From contig JAPPHZ010000043.1 in NCBI GenBank assembly GCA_028820935.1, positions 1 to 59,552 of the forward strand: a stretch of DNA of 59,552 nt, read 5' to 3'. Every line of letters starts with the position of its first letter. Positions within the stretch are counted from its first letter, which is position 1. Position numbers and translations under genes: made by a program. The notes beneath the pieces are model-generated. The model saw only the letters and a program-made list of their open reading frames with translations, made no database searches and had not been told where the DNA came from. The DNA is from a bacterium (GTDB taxonomy: Bacteria; Actinomycetota; Acidimicrobiia; Spongiisociales; Spongiisociaceae). Of this stretch, positions 8,138-16,539 are shown piece after piece.

Positions 8138-8172
8138 GAACACGCCAAACTGTTTCGCAGACAGACCACTAG
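8138..8172 (+). repeat. short dispersed motif, copy 2
   Basis: It ends in CAGACAGACCACTAG (8158-8172) and aligns over about 32 bases with 76-107. It lies 59 bases upstream of the thiolase start codon and in the same orientation as that gene. Confidence 0.55.
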
Positions 8173-8230
8173 CATCACTTACTGCCCATTCGCCCGGGGT
8201 GGGTGTTCGCGGTCGTGTAAAGGAACAGGC

Positions 8231-9406
8231 ATGGTTGATACGGATCAGGTGGTCGTAGTCGGGGCGGCTCGGACCGCCATCGGAACGTACGGAGGGTCGC
8301 TCGCCAAGATCGACTCCTACAAGCTCGGCGCCATAACGATCAAGGAGTCGTTGAGCCGGGCGGGCGTCGAAGCCGGAGAGGTGGACGAGGTGGTCATGGG
8401 CCAGATCGGCCAGGTCGGTCCTGACGCCTACAACGCCCGGCGGTGTGCCCTCGAAGCGGGGCTTCCGTCATCCACCACGGCCATGAACGTCAACCGGCTC
8501 TGCTCGTCCGGTCTGCAGGCGATCATCACCGGCGCCCAGCAGATCATGCTCAGGGATGCGGACATCGTCGTGGCCGGAGGGAACGAGAACATGAGCAGCC
8601 AGCCGTTCCTCGACTACCAGGCGCGTGACGGTTGGAGGCTGGGCCCGCGGAAGTCCATCGACGGCACCCTGTCCCTGGTAACGGATCCCTTCGGCGGGTA
8701 CCCGATGGGCACCACCGCCGAGCGAGTGGCCGAGCGCTACAACGTCAGCCGCAGCGCGCAGGACCGGTTCGCCGCCGAGAGCCAGTACCGGGCCGCTGTC
8801 GCCATCAAGGAGGGTCTGTTCGAGGACCAGATCGTCGGGGTGGACCTGCCTAAGGACGACCCGTTCCTGGTGGACGAGCACCCGCGGCCGAACACCACGG
8901 AAGAGAGCCTCGGCCGGCTCCGACCGGTGTTCGTCAAGGACGGAACGGTCACGGCCGGCAATTCTTCGGGCATCAACGACGGCGCCGCCTCCGTGGTCCT
9001 GATGAGCGAGAAGGTGGCCCGGGCCCGGGGCGCCGAACCACGCCTGCGCCTGGTGGCGTGGGCGGTGAGCGGCATCGATCCGGAGGTGATGGGCTACGCA
9101 CCCGCACTGGCGGTCCCGGCCGTGCTCGACAAGGCGGGCCTGACGCTCGACGACATCGACCTGATCGAACTCAACGAGGCTTTCGCCGCCCAAGCCGTGG
9201 CCGTCATTCGGGATGCAGGACTGGACCCGGAGAAGACCAACGTCTCCGGCGGAGCCATAGCGCTGGGCCACCCGGTCGGCGCGACCGGGACGATCCTGGC
9301 CATCAAGCTCATGCACGCCCTGGAGCGGTCCGGAGGCCGGCGCGGCATCGTCACGATGTGCATCGGAGGCGGCCAGGGGATGGCAGCGATCTTCGAACGC
9401 CCTTGA
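8231..9406 (+). CDS. thiolase / acetyl-CoA acetyltransferase family
   Basis: Thiolase-fold enzyme for reversible Claisen condensation or thiolytic cleavage of acyl-CoA. The 391-aa protein has the acyl-accepting Cys91 in NRLCSSGLQAI, NEAFAAQA, the His motif GGAIALGHPVGATG (about 345-358) and the second catalytic Cys377 in CIGGGQG. All catalytic residues are present. Its stop overlaps the TTG start of the AAA+ ATPase gene (TTGA), so it is cotranscribed with the CoxD/CoxE-like pair. Whether it works in acetoacetyl-CoA formation or beta-oxidation cannot be told. Confidence 0.92.
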   Translation: MVDTDQVVVVGAARTAIGTYGGSLAKIDSYKLGAITIKESLSRAGVEAGEVDEVVMGQIGQVGPDAYNARRCALEAGLPSSTTAMNVNRLCSSGLQAIITGAQQIMLRDADIVVAGGNENMSSQPFLDYQARDGWRLGPRKSIDGTLSLVTDPFGGYPMGTTAERVAERYNVSRSAQDRFAAESQYRAAVAIKEGLFEDQIVGVDLPKDDPFLVDEHPRPNTTEESLGRLRPVFVKDGTVTAGNSSGINDGAASVVLMSEKVARARGAEPRLRLVAWAVSGIDPEVMGYAPALAVPAVLDKAGLTLDDIDLIELNEAFAAQAVAVIRDAGLDPEKTNVSGGAIALGHPVGATGTILAIKLMHALERSGGRRGIVTMCIGGGQGMAAIFERP

Positions 9407-10290
9407 CCGCACCGGGCGGCGGGTTCACCGGTGACATAGCCACCGTCACCGAGATGCTGGCCGGTCAGGCCTACCTGGCCGACCGGGGTCTGTCGACCGC
9501 CATCTACCTCTCCCTCACGCTGCCACAGCCACTCCTGCTGGAAGGTGAGGCGGGCGTGGGCAAGACCGAGGTGGCGAAAGCACTGGCGGGAGGGCTGGGA
9601 GTGAATCTGATCCGGCTCCAGTGCTACGAGGGAATCGACGCCAACCAGGCCCTCTACGAGTGGGACTACCCGCGCCAACTCCTCTACCTGAGACAGGCCG
9701 CCGGGGCGGAAGCGGATGGCGACGGATCGGACGATCTCTTCGCCGAACGGTTCCTGGTGGAGCGCCCGTTGCTGCAGGCGATACGAAAGGGCGCGGACTG
9801 CGTATTGCTCATCGACGAGATCGACCGGGCGGACGACGAGTTCGAGGCATTCCTCCTCGAGATCCTCTCCGAGTTCCAGATCACGATTCCCGAGATAGGC
9901 ACGGTGGGCGCAGCCGACCCGCCCAAGGTCATCATCACCTCCAACCGCACCCGCGAGCTGCACGACGCTTTGAAGCGCCGCTGCCTCTATCACTGGATCG
10001 ACTTCCCGGGGCTGGAGAGGGAAGTGGAGATCGTGGCGGCGCGCGCGCCCGAGGTTCCGGCGCGCCTCGCTCGCAGCACCAGCCGGGTGGTGTCCAGGCT
10101 GCGCGGGCTGGAGCTGGTGAAGCAACCCGGCGTCGCCGAGACCATCAACTGGGCCCGGGCGCTGAACCAGCTCGGTGAGCATGAGGTGACCGGCGACAAC
10201 CTCGACATCAGCCTGGGGTCGGTGATCAAGGACCACGACGACCTGTCCACGGTCCGGAGCCGGGCAACCGAGATGCTGGATGGAGTCTGA
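9403..10290 (+). CDS. MoxR/CoxD-like AAA+ ATPase
   Basis: Cytoplasmic AAA+ chaperone of the MoxR group. CoxD-type members, with a VWA partner, help mature the metal centre of CO-dehydrogenase-family molybdenum hydroxylases. The protein (295 aa from TTG 9403) shows Walker A GEAGVGKTE (48-56), LIRLQCYEG-D--QALYEW (typical of CoxD), Walker B VLLIDEIDRAD (about 135-144) and a sensor in TSNRTRELHDALKRRC. The TTG start makes a TTGA overlap with the thiolase stop and places the conserved N-terminus correctly. The longer open frame is antiparallel noise over the thiolase. It is followed by its VWA partner with an 11-base overlap. Confidence 0.9.
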   Translation: MTAPGGGFTGDIATVTEMLAGQAYLADRGLSTAIYLSLTLPQPLLLEGEAGVGKTEVAKALAGGLGVNLIRLQCYEGIDANQALYEWDYPRQLLYLRQAAGAEADGDGSDDLFAERFLVERPLLQAIRKGADCVLLIDEIDRADDEFEAFLLEILSEFQITIPEIGTVGAADPPKVIITSNRTRELHDALKRRCLYHWIDFPGLEREVEIVAARAPEVPARLARSTSRVVSRLRGLELVKQPGVAETINWARALNQLGEHEVTGDNLDISLGSVIKDHDDLSTVRSRATEMLDGV

Positions 10291-11425
10291 GCCCGGACCG
10301 ACCACCGAACTGGTCCGATTCGGACGGTTGTTGCGGACCCACGGGGTTAAGGTCGGGGCGGGGCAGGTGGTGTCCTACGCCAGCGCGGTGGCCGACCTCG
10401 ACCCTGCCGGCATCGAGGACCTCTACTGGACGGGCCGGATCACCCTGGTGAACCAGCAGGCCGACCTGGCCGTCTACGACGCCGCCTTCGACGCCTTCTT
10501 CATCGGCTCGGAGAGCGACTCCCCTCCTGCCATCCTGCCGCTGGCGACCGCCGACGGCGGTGACGGGGACCCGGCGTCCATCTCCTTCGGCACCGACCAC
10601 CAGGAGGTCGAGGTACTTGATGCCGGCGATGAGGAACTGCCTGCGGCCGGAGGACCACGGGCCTCGAGCGCCGAGATCCTGAGGACCAAGCACTTCGACC
10701 GCTGGACGGAGGAGGAGTTCCGCCGGTTGGCCCGGCTGCTACCGACCCTGCAGCTGCCCCAGAAGATCACCCGGCGCACCCGCCCCTCTCCGAGAGGCCC
10801 CCGGATCGACCTGCGGCGCAGCGTCCGTCACTCCCTTCGCTACGGGGGTGATCTGGTCCACCTCCGCCGGCGCCGCCGGATGGAGCGGCCCCGGCCCATC
10901 GTCCTGATAGTCGACGTCTCGGGGTCGATGGCCGGCTTCTCGCGGGCCCTGGTCCAGTTCGCCTACGGGATGAGCCGAGCCTCGCGACGGGTGGAGGTGT
11001 TCTGCTTCGGAACCCGACTCACCCGCCTCACGAACGCCATGCGGGTCCGCGACCCCAACGCGGCCCTCGACGAGGCAACCGATCTGGTGGTCGACTGGGA
11101 CGGGGGCACCAGGATCGGCGAGTCATTGGGCGCCTACGTGACAAGGTGGGGCAAGCACCGCCTCAACCGCGGCGCCACGGTGATCATCTGCTCGGACGGC
11201 CTGGAGCGGGGCGAGCCCGACCGGCTGGCGTGGGCCATGCGGCGCCTGTCCCACCAGGCGCACCGCGTCATATGGGTCAACCCCCTGGCAGGCGACCCCA
11301 AGTTCCAACCGCTGGCCCGCGGGCTGGTGGCAGCCCTACCGTTCGTCGACGAACTCATCGCCGGACATAGCATCGAAGGCCTGGAAGACCTAGCCCGAGT
11401 CCTGGAAGGCTGGGCGGTGGCATAG
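10280..11425 (+). CDS. CoxE-like VWA domain protein
   Basis: The 381-aa protein has an N-terminal helical part (LVRFGRLLRTHGVKVGAGQV), an acidic middle, a basic RRTRPSPRGPRIDLRRSVRHSLRYGG segment typical of CoxE, and a C-terminal von Willebrand A domain. The MIDAS motif DVSGSM is at 212-217. Later MIDAS elements are in WDGGTRIG and ICSDGLERG. It forms an overlapping pair with the MoxR-like ATPase, the standard CoxD/CoxE arrangement. A molybdenum hydroxylase that the pair could serve lies 8 kb away (19375-23103) on the other strand; that link is inference. Confidence 0.88.
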   Translation: MESEPGPTTELVRFGRLLRTHGVKVGAGQVVSYASAVADLDPAGIEDLYWTGRITLVNQQADLAVYDAAFDAFFIGSESDSPPAILPLATADGGDGDPASISFGTDHQEVEVLDAGDEELPAAGGPRASSAEILRTKHFDRWTEEEFRRLARLLPTLQLPQKITRRTRPSPRGPRIDLRRSVRHSLRYGGDLVHLRRRRRMERPRPIVLIVDVSGSMAGFSRALVQFAYGMSRASRRVEVFCFGTRLTRLTNAMRVRDPNAALDEATDLVVDWDGGTRIGESLGAYVTRWGKHRLNRGATVIICSDGLERGEPDRLAWAMRRLSHQAHRVIWVNPLAGDPKFQPLARGLVAALPFVDELIAGHSIEGLEDLARVLEGWAVA

Positions 11426-11503
11426 CCCTACCGGTCGCCTGTTACCGCACGGTGGTCCCATCGGAAGGACGGGCAAGCGGCCCGGAAAGGCTGCCGTCAA
11501 CCG

Positions 11504-12796
11504 TCACAGGCTGTTGACGAGGTCCTCGACGGCATCCACCAAGCCGTCCAGTTGCTCGGAGGTCATGGCGGTGGACAGGCAGCCCATACCGCGCGGAGCC
11601 AGGAAGTAGCCGCGGTTCATCAGGCCCAGGTGCAGGAGCTCGGTCAGCTCGGGATCGGCTCGCCGCACGGCGCGATGGTCGGTGACCTCCTCGCCGGTGG
11701 CGTGGATGTTGAAGAGGGACCCCGTGCCGGTCGCGCCGGCCGGGAGTCCGGAGGCTTGGAGGGCCTTCTCGAGGCGCTCCGTGAGCTCCTCCCCGGAGCG
11801 GTTCAGCTCGTCGATGACCGGGGCGGTGAGAGCTTCCAGGGTCTCGATGCCGGCCGCGGCGCTCACCGGGTTGCCGTTGAAGGTGCCGCCCCAGGCGATG
11901 GTCCCCTCGGTCGGGTGGAGGAGGGCCATCACCTCCCGCCGCCCGCCGAAGGCGCCGACCGGGAACCCGCCGCCGATGATCTTGCCGAACGTGGTGAGAT
12001 CCGGGCGGATCCCGCTGATCGCCTGGGCGCCGCCCGTGTGCAGGCGGAGGGTGACGATCTCGTCGAAGATCAGCAGGGCGCCCATCCGGCCGGTGGCGTC
12101 CCTCAGGTAGGCGAGGAACTCGTGGTCGGCGGCGATCACTCCCCCGGCGCCCAGCACCGGCTCGATGATGACCGCCGCCAGCGAGTCGGCCAGCTCCGCC
12201 ATTCTCTGCTCGCAACCTGCGATGTCGTTGAACGGGAGGGTGACCACCAGCTCGCCGATCAGGTCGGGGATCCCCGCCCCGGGCGTGGCCGTGTAGTCGT
12301 GCGTGCCGTGGTAGCCACCCTCGAAGCGCGCTACGACCGGACGGCCTGTGAAGGCCCGGGCCAATCGCATGGCAGCCATGGTGGCCTCGGTTCCGGAGTT
12401 CGTGAAACGGACCTGGTCGACCGAGGCAACCCGCTCGACCAGCACCTCGGCCAGGACAACCTCCTGCTCGGTAGGCGACGAGAAGGCGGTCCCCCGGCGG
12501 GCCACCGACATGGCTCGCTCCAGCACGTCGGGATGGGCGTGGCCGAGGATCAGGGACGTGTAGTTGTTGAGGTAGTCAACCCTGCGGTTGCCGTCCGCAT
12601 CCACTATCTCCGATCCTTCGCCCCGGACCAGGACGGGCGGGAAAGGCGCGAAGAAGGTAGTGGTCCGGGTGGTGCCTCCGGGAAGGACCACCGCCGCCCG
12701 CTCGGCGATCTCCATGGAACGAGTATTCCGGGCCACGTACTCGTCGCTGACCCGGCGGAGGGCTTCCGTGTACTTGAAGTCTGCGGTCACCTTCAC
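11504..12796 (-). CDS. class III PLP-dependent aminotransferase (GSAM-like)
   Basis: Fold-type I PLP enzyme close to glutamate-1-semialdehyde aminomutases. The 430-aa protein has GTEATMAAMRLARAFTGR (about 135-152), FEGGYHG (158-164), the PLP-binding FDEIVTLR (244-251) and the Schiff-base Lys272 in TFGKIIGGGFPVGAFGG. N-terminal LPGGTTR is as in HemL. The neighbours are not tetrapyrrole genes and the protein shows the ATG/VRF variants of catabolic relatives. It is therefore called an aminotransferase or aminomutase of unknown substrate, not hemL. It diverges from the LLM gene at 12915. Confidence 0.85.
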   Translation of the reverse strand: MKVTADFKYTEALRRVSDEYVARNTRSMEIAERAAVVLPGGTTRTTTFFAPFPPVLVRGEGSEIVDADGNRRVDYLNNYTSLILGHAHPDVLERAMSVARRGTAFSSPTEQEVVLAEVLVERVASVDQVRFTNSGTEATMAAMRLARAFTGRPVVARFEGGYHGTHDYTATPGAGIPDLIGELVVTLPFNDIAGCEQRMAELADSLAAVIIEPVLGAGGVIAADHEFLAYLRDATGRMGALLIFDEIVTLRLHTGGAQAISGIRPDLTTFGKIIGGGFPVGAFGGRREVMALLHPTEGTIAWGGTFNGNPVSAAAGIETLEALTAPVIDELNRSGEELTERLEKALQASGLPAGATGTGSLFNIHATGEEVTDHRAVRRADPELTELLHLGLMNRGYFLAPRGMGCLSTAMTSEQLDGLVDAVEDLVNSL

Positions 12797-12914
12797 CTCC
12801 CCGAGAGACTGCCGGCCAGCCTACCGCCTGCCGGCACCGCCCGGCAGCAGCCCGGGAGGGCACTCCCGGTAGAGTTGCCATCGATCGGCATTGACAGGGA
12901 GGACGATCATTCCG

Positions 12915-13973
12915 ATGACCGGTGGGCGCGTGGGGATGTGTTATCTCGACCGTCCGGACCCTCGGCGGCAGGTACGGCTGGCCCTCCGGATGGAGGAATT
13001 GGGATACGACTCGGTGTGGGTGTGCGAGACCCGGACCGCCCGAGACGCCATCTCCGTCATGGGCGCCATCGCCTACGCGACCGACCGTATCAAGGTGGGC
13101 AGCGGGGTGGTCAACTCGTGGACCCGCCCGGCGTCGCTGATGGCGGTCACCTTCGCCACCCTGGACGAACTGGCCCCCGACCGGATGCTGCTCGGGATAG
13201 GCGCCTACTGGGACCCGCTGGCGTGGAAGCAGGGGATCGACCGGCGCAAACCCGTCAAGCAGATGCGGGAGTACATCGAGGTCACCCGCCGCCTGCTGGC
13301 GCTCGAGACGGTCACATATGAAGGCGAGCTGGTGGCGGTGCGCGACCTGCGCCTGGACCTCGGGCACGGCGTGGCCCGCATCCCGAAGCGGGTACCGATC
13401 TACGTCGGCGCCACCGGACCCCAGATGCTGGCGCTCTCCGGCGAGCTGGCCGACGGGGTGATGCTCAACGGCTTCACCTCCGTCACCTACCTGGCGGACG
13501 CCCTCCGGCGCATCGAGCGGGGAGCCCGGCGGAGCGGCCGGCGGGTGGACGACCTGGACCTTCCCCAGACCATCGTGGTCGCCATGGACGAGGACGAGGA
13601 GAAGGCGCTGGAGGTGGCCACCAGGATGACGACCATGTACCTGGGCCAGCAGCCCCACATCGCCCTGGCGAGCGGCGTCGACCACGACCTGCTCGACAAA
13701 GTGAGGGACGCAATGGGAGGCTGGCCACCCAGGGACGGGGGAATCGAGGCCGCCATGCCGCTGGTACCCATCGAGGTGGTCAGGTCCCTGACGGCAGCCG
13801 GAACACCTGACCAATGCCGCGAGCAGGTGGCCGCCTACTCGGTCCGGCCCAACATCTACCCGGCCCTGCTCCCGATCACGGAGAACTACGAGGAGATCAT
13901 CGAGGCGTTCGCGCCCCGCCGGGATCCCGGCGGCTCCTCCCCTAGTGCCACTGCCGCATCCCCGGTGGCCTGA
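12915..13973 (+). CDS. LLM-class (F420-type) flavin oxidoreductase
   Basis: Luciferase-like monooxygenase-fold enzyme; actinobacterial members commonly use coenzyme F420. The 352-aa protein has YLDRPDPRRQVRLALRMEELGYDSVWV, ATDRIKVGSGVVN, TFATLDELAPDRMLLGIGAYW and PIYVGATGPQMLALSGELADGVMLN, the 5,10-methylene-H4MPT reductase-like pattern. The ATG at 12915 is chosen over TTG 12891 because GGGAGGA lies between them. The following esterase gene starts 8 bases after the stop. Substrate unknown. Confidence 0.85.
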   Translation: MTGGRVGMCYLDRPDPRRQVRLALRMEELGYDSVWVCETRTARDAISVMGAIAYATDRIKVGSGVVNSWTRPASLMAVTFATLDELAPDRMLLGIGAYWDPLAWKQGIDRRKPVKQMREYIEVTRRLLALETVTYEGELVAVRDLRLDLGHGVARIPKRVPIYVGATGPQMLALSGELADGVMLNGFTSVTYLADALRRIERGARRSGRRVDDLDLPQTIVVAMDEDEEKALEVATRMTTMYLGQQPHIALASGVDHDLLDKVRDAMGGWPPRDGGIEAAMPLVPIEVVRSLTAAGTPDQCREQVAAYSVRPNIYPALLPITENYEEIIEAFAPRRDPGGSSPSATAASPVA

Positions 13974-13980
13974 GTCTCGG

Positions 13981-15309
13981 GTGGGCTTGCTGCGACTTCT
14001 CGGTAGATCGACGGTCTGCCTCCTGGTGGCCGCCGTCTCGTTCGCCTGTGCCGGTTCGAGCCAGGATCCTGCCCCGGACCAGCGGTTGATCGCGCTGGAG
14101 GAGAAGGTGCATTCGCTGGAGGAGTCGATCGAAGCCCTGGCAAGCGAGACCGCTGCGCTGAGGCACGAAGTTGCGATCCTGGCAGACCAGGCCGGTTCCT
14201 TGGAGAGGCGTGAGGCCGCGGGGTCAGCGAGTGAGCCTCAAGAGGTGGCCGACACGGAGGGGGGACAGGAGAAGCAGCCGGCCATCCACGAAGACGGCCG
14301 GACCGACGTTCTCGAGCGCCTGGACGATCTGGACGCCCGCGTGCGGGACATGGAGGACCTCGCCGCCACCGTGGAGTGGGTCCTCCGCTCCGTGGAGCAG
14401 TGGGCCAAGGGACAGGACGATCCCTTGTCGCTCCTGGAGGGCACCGTCCTGGAAAGGACCGTCCGGCTGGCGGCGGAGTCCGGAGGCAAGGTCCACCACA
14501 TCGACCACCCCGAACGGGAAGACCCCGCTGTTCTGCTGGTGCCTCTCGCAGTGGTTGACGGAGAGACCCCGCTCATCGTCTCCCTGCACGGCTACGGAGG
14601 GGATTCCTCCTACCAGACCACCTACATGCCCCTCCACGAGCGGGTTAACACCCACGGGTTCGCGCTGCTGCTCCCCAACGGGATCCCTGACAGCGAGGGC
14701 AACCGCTTCTGGAACCCCACCGACGAGTGCTGCGACTCCGCCAAGGGCGGCCAGGATGATGTCGCCTACCTGACCGAGTTGGTAGCCGGAGCGCAGCAGG
14801 TCATGGACTTCGGGCCGGTGTACTTCTTCGGTTACTCCAACGGCGGGTTCATGTCATACCACATTGCCTGCAAGGGGCTGCCCGGCCTGCGCGCCGTCGC
14901 CAGCCTGGCCGGTACGAGCTACGTCGAGGACAGCAGTTGCGACGGCGCATCCCCCGTGTCCGTGCTGCACATCCACGGCACCGCGGACGACGTGATCCGC
15001 TTCGAAGGCGACAGCGAGCCGGACACGAAGGGTGACGGCACACGGGCCTTCTACGCCGGCGCTCTGGACATGGTGAACCGGTGGAGCCGGCGGGCCGGCT
15101 GCGAATGGTCCGGACAACCCCAGCCTTATGCCACGCTCGATCTGGACGGGCATGTGGCCGGAGCCGAGACCAGGGCATTCCGACTGGAATCAGGCTGCGC
15201 CGACGGAGTCGAGATAGAGCTCTGGATGGGCGTGGGGAGCAGCCATGCTCCCGGCTACGGCGACGCCTTCGTGGACGCGCTCGTGGACTGGCTCCTGTCG
15301 CAAGAGTGA
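13981..15309 (+). CDS. secreted alpha/beta-hydrolase (LpqC/PHB-depolymerase-like esterase) with coiled coil
   Basis: From GTG 13981 the 442-aa protein begins with a lipoprotein-like or Sec signal (LLVAAVSFACAGSS). A long coiled-coil stalk (LIALEEKVHSLEESIEALASE, about 35-130) and an esterase domain follow. The domain has the oxyanion region VSLHGYGGDSS, nucleophile GYSNGG, Asp in HIHGTADD and catalytic His in SSHAPGYGDAF. This is the layout of feruloyl/PHB-depolymerase-type esterases, acting outside the membrane. The start at 13945 would overlap the LLM gene and delay the signal, so GTG 13981 is preferred. Coiled coil plus esterase suggests surface display or oligomerisation. Confidence 0.82.
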   Translation: MGLLRLLGRSTVCLLVAAVSFACAGSSQDPAPDQRLIALEEKVHSLEESIEALASETAALRHEVAILADQAGSLERREAAGSASEPQEVADTEGGQEKQPAIHEDGRTDVLERLDDLDARVRDMEDLAATVEWVLRSVEQWAKGQDDPLSLLEGTVLERTVRLAAESGGKVHHIDHPEREDPAVLLVPLAVVDGETPLIVSLHGYGGDSSYQTTYMPLHERVNTHGFALLLPNGIPDSEGNRFWNPTDECCDSAKGGQDDVAYLTELVAGAQQVMDFGPVYFFGYSNGGFMSYHIACKGLPGLRAVASLAGTSYVEDSSCDGASPVSVLHIHGTADDVIRFEGDSEPDTKGDGTRAFYAGALDMVNRWSRRAGCEWSGQPQPYATLDLDGHVAGAETRAFRLESGCADGVEIELWMGVGSSHAPGYGDAFVDALVDWLLSQE

Positions 15310-15326
15310 ACCTTCCGGCGTGTCCG

Positions 15327-15660
15327 GATCCGGTAGTTCGTTACCCCACCCCAAACGACGAGAACGCGAAAAACGCCGGGACACGCCCCCAACCCGCGGG
15401 CCCATCCCCCAGCCACCACCTCCTTTGGTCCGTGCGCGTTCCGCTATCCCCCGGCGGGTCCGCTCCCGAATTGATCCCGGTTCCGGTTCCCTCGACGTCG
15501 AATAGCAAGAAACCGGTGGTGCTTGTGACTGCCGGGCAGTATGCGGCGGGCCCGTGACATGTTCAAGACCCTTGTTCGGGACACAGAGCCCGCGCCGCCC
15601 ACGGCCACGCTCACAGAACGCGGCCAACCGAAGACATCGGGCACCAGGAGTACTCGGCCA
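15327..15660 (+). repeat. dispersed intergenic repeat, copy B (long form)
   Basis: This segment matches the reverse complement of 33350-33770 in order and spacing: GATCCGGTAGTTCGTT, GAGAACGCGAAAAACGC, GGGCCCATCCCCCAGCCACC, CGGGTCCGCTCCCGAATTGA, GTGACTGCCGG-CAGTATGCGG and ACAGAACG-GG--AACC-AAGAC. It starts directly after the esterase stop and fills most of the 422-base gap before the SDR gene. Its first part is also shared with 52420-52615 and 2755-2985. The small open frames inside differ between copies and are not conserved, so it looks non-coding. Confidence 0.75.
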
Positions 15661-15731
15661 AGACGGGTACCGACGCCTGCCGCGGGCGTCGCCGGGGGTC
15701 GGCGGGAGCTCTACAGGTTTGACGGCTGCGG

Positions 15732-16514
15732 CTAGTCCGCCGTCCAGCCTTCGGCTGTCCAGCCTCCGTCGACGAAGATGGTCTCGCCGGTGATGTAGCT
15801 GGCCGAGTCTCCCGCCAGGAACAGCACGGCGTTGGCGGTCTCGGACGGGTCGGCGAACCTCTTCATCACGACCTGATCGCGGATCGACTCGAACAGCTCG
15901 CGGTTGGCGGGGTCGGTCCGGAGCTCGTAGTTCATGTAGGACTCGGTCCAGCCGGGGGCCACCGAGTTGGTCCGGATGCCGAACTCGGCCCATTCGACCG
16001 CCATCACCTTGGTGAGGGCGATCACCCCCGCCTTGGCGGCCGAGTAGGCGCCGATGCTGGCGAACGCCACCGGGCCGGCTATGGATGAGATGTTGACGAT
16101 CGAACCGGAACGCTGCTCGATCATCGAGGTGACCGCCGCCCGGGACATGTAGAAGACCGATGACAGGTTGGCCTCGATGGCCAGGCGCCACTCCTCCAGC
16201 TCGAGGGTGTCGAGCCGGCTGAAGTTCTGCCGTAGGCCGGCGTTGTTGACCAGGACGTCGAGGCCGCCGAGTTCGGACCGCACCCGGTCGAGAGCCGACA
16301 TCGCGTGCTCTGGGTCGGTCACGTCGCAGGTGACGGCCAGATGGGTTCCCGCGCCCCCCTCCATCATCTCCACGGTGCGCGCCAGGTCGTCTCCCGTCCG
16401 GGCCAGTGCGGCCACGCGGGCGCCCTCGGCGGCGAACGCCTGTGCGATCGCCCGTCCGATCCCCCGGCTGGCGCCGGTCACCACGACTACCTTGTCCTTC
16501 AGGCCCAGGTCCAT
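15732..16514 (-). CDS. FabG-like SDR oxidoreductase
   Basis: Classical SDR of 260 aa: GASRGIG cofactor loop (14-20), NNAG (89-92), catalytic Ser in NISSIAG and the pair YSAAK. The C-terminal SYITGETIFVDGGW is typical of 3-oxoacyl-ACP-reductase-like catabolic dehydrogenases. It lies 25 bases downstream of the nitrilase-family gene on the same strand and is probably the last gene of the pyrimidine-degradation transcript. Its substrate might be a semialdehyde or hydroxyacid from that pathway, which is inference only. Confidence 0.88.
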   Translation of the reverse strand: MDLGLKDKVVVVTGASRGIGRAIAQAFAAEGARVAALARTGDDLARTVEMMEGGAGTHLAVTCDVTDPEHAMSALDRVRSELGGLDVLVNNAGLRQNFSRLDTLELEEWRLAIEANLSSVFYMSRAAVTSMIEQRSGSIVNISSIAGPVAFASIGAYSAAKAGVIALTKVMAVEWAEFGIRTNSVAPGWTESYMNYELRTDPANRELFESIRDQVVMKRFADPSETANAVLFLAGDSASYITGETIFVDGGWTAEGWTAD

Positions 16515-16539
16515 CGGTTCGCTCCTTGTAATCGGTTGA

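Noticed and set aside
11504-12796. hemL (glutamate-1-semialdehyde aminomutase)
   Set aside because: Motifs fit the wider class III family, and no tetrapyrrole gene is nearby; a specific name is not supported.
15444-15735. Small open frames in the intergenic repeat
   Set aside because: The frames are not conserved between the repeat copies at 15327 and 33350.
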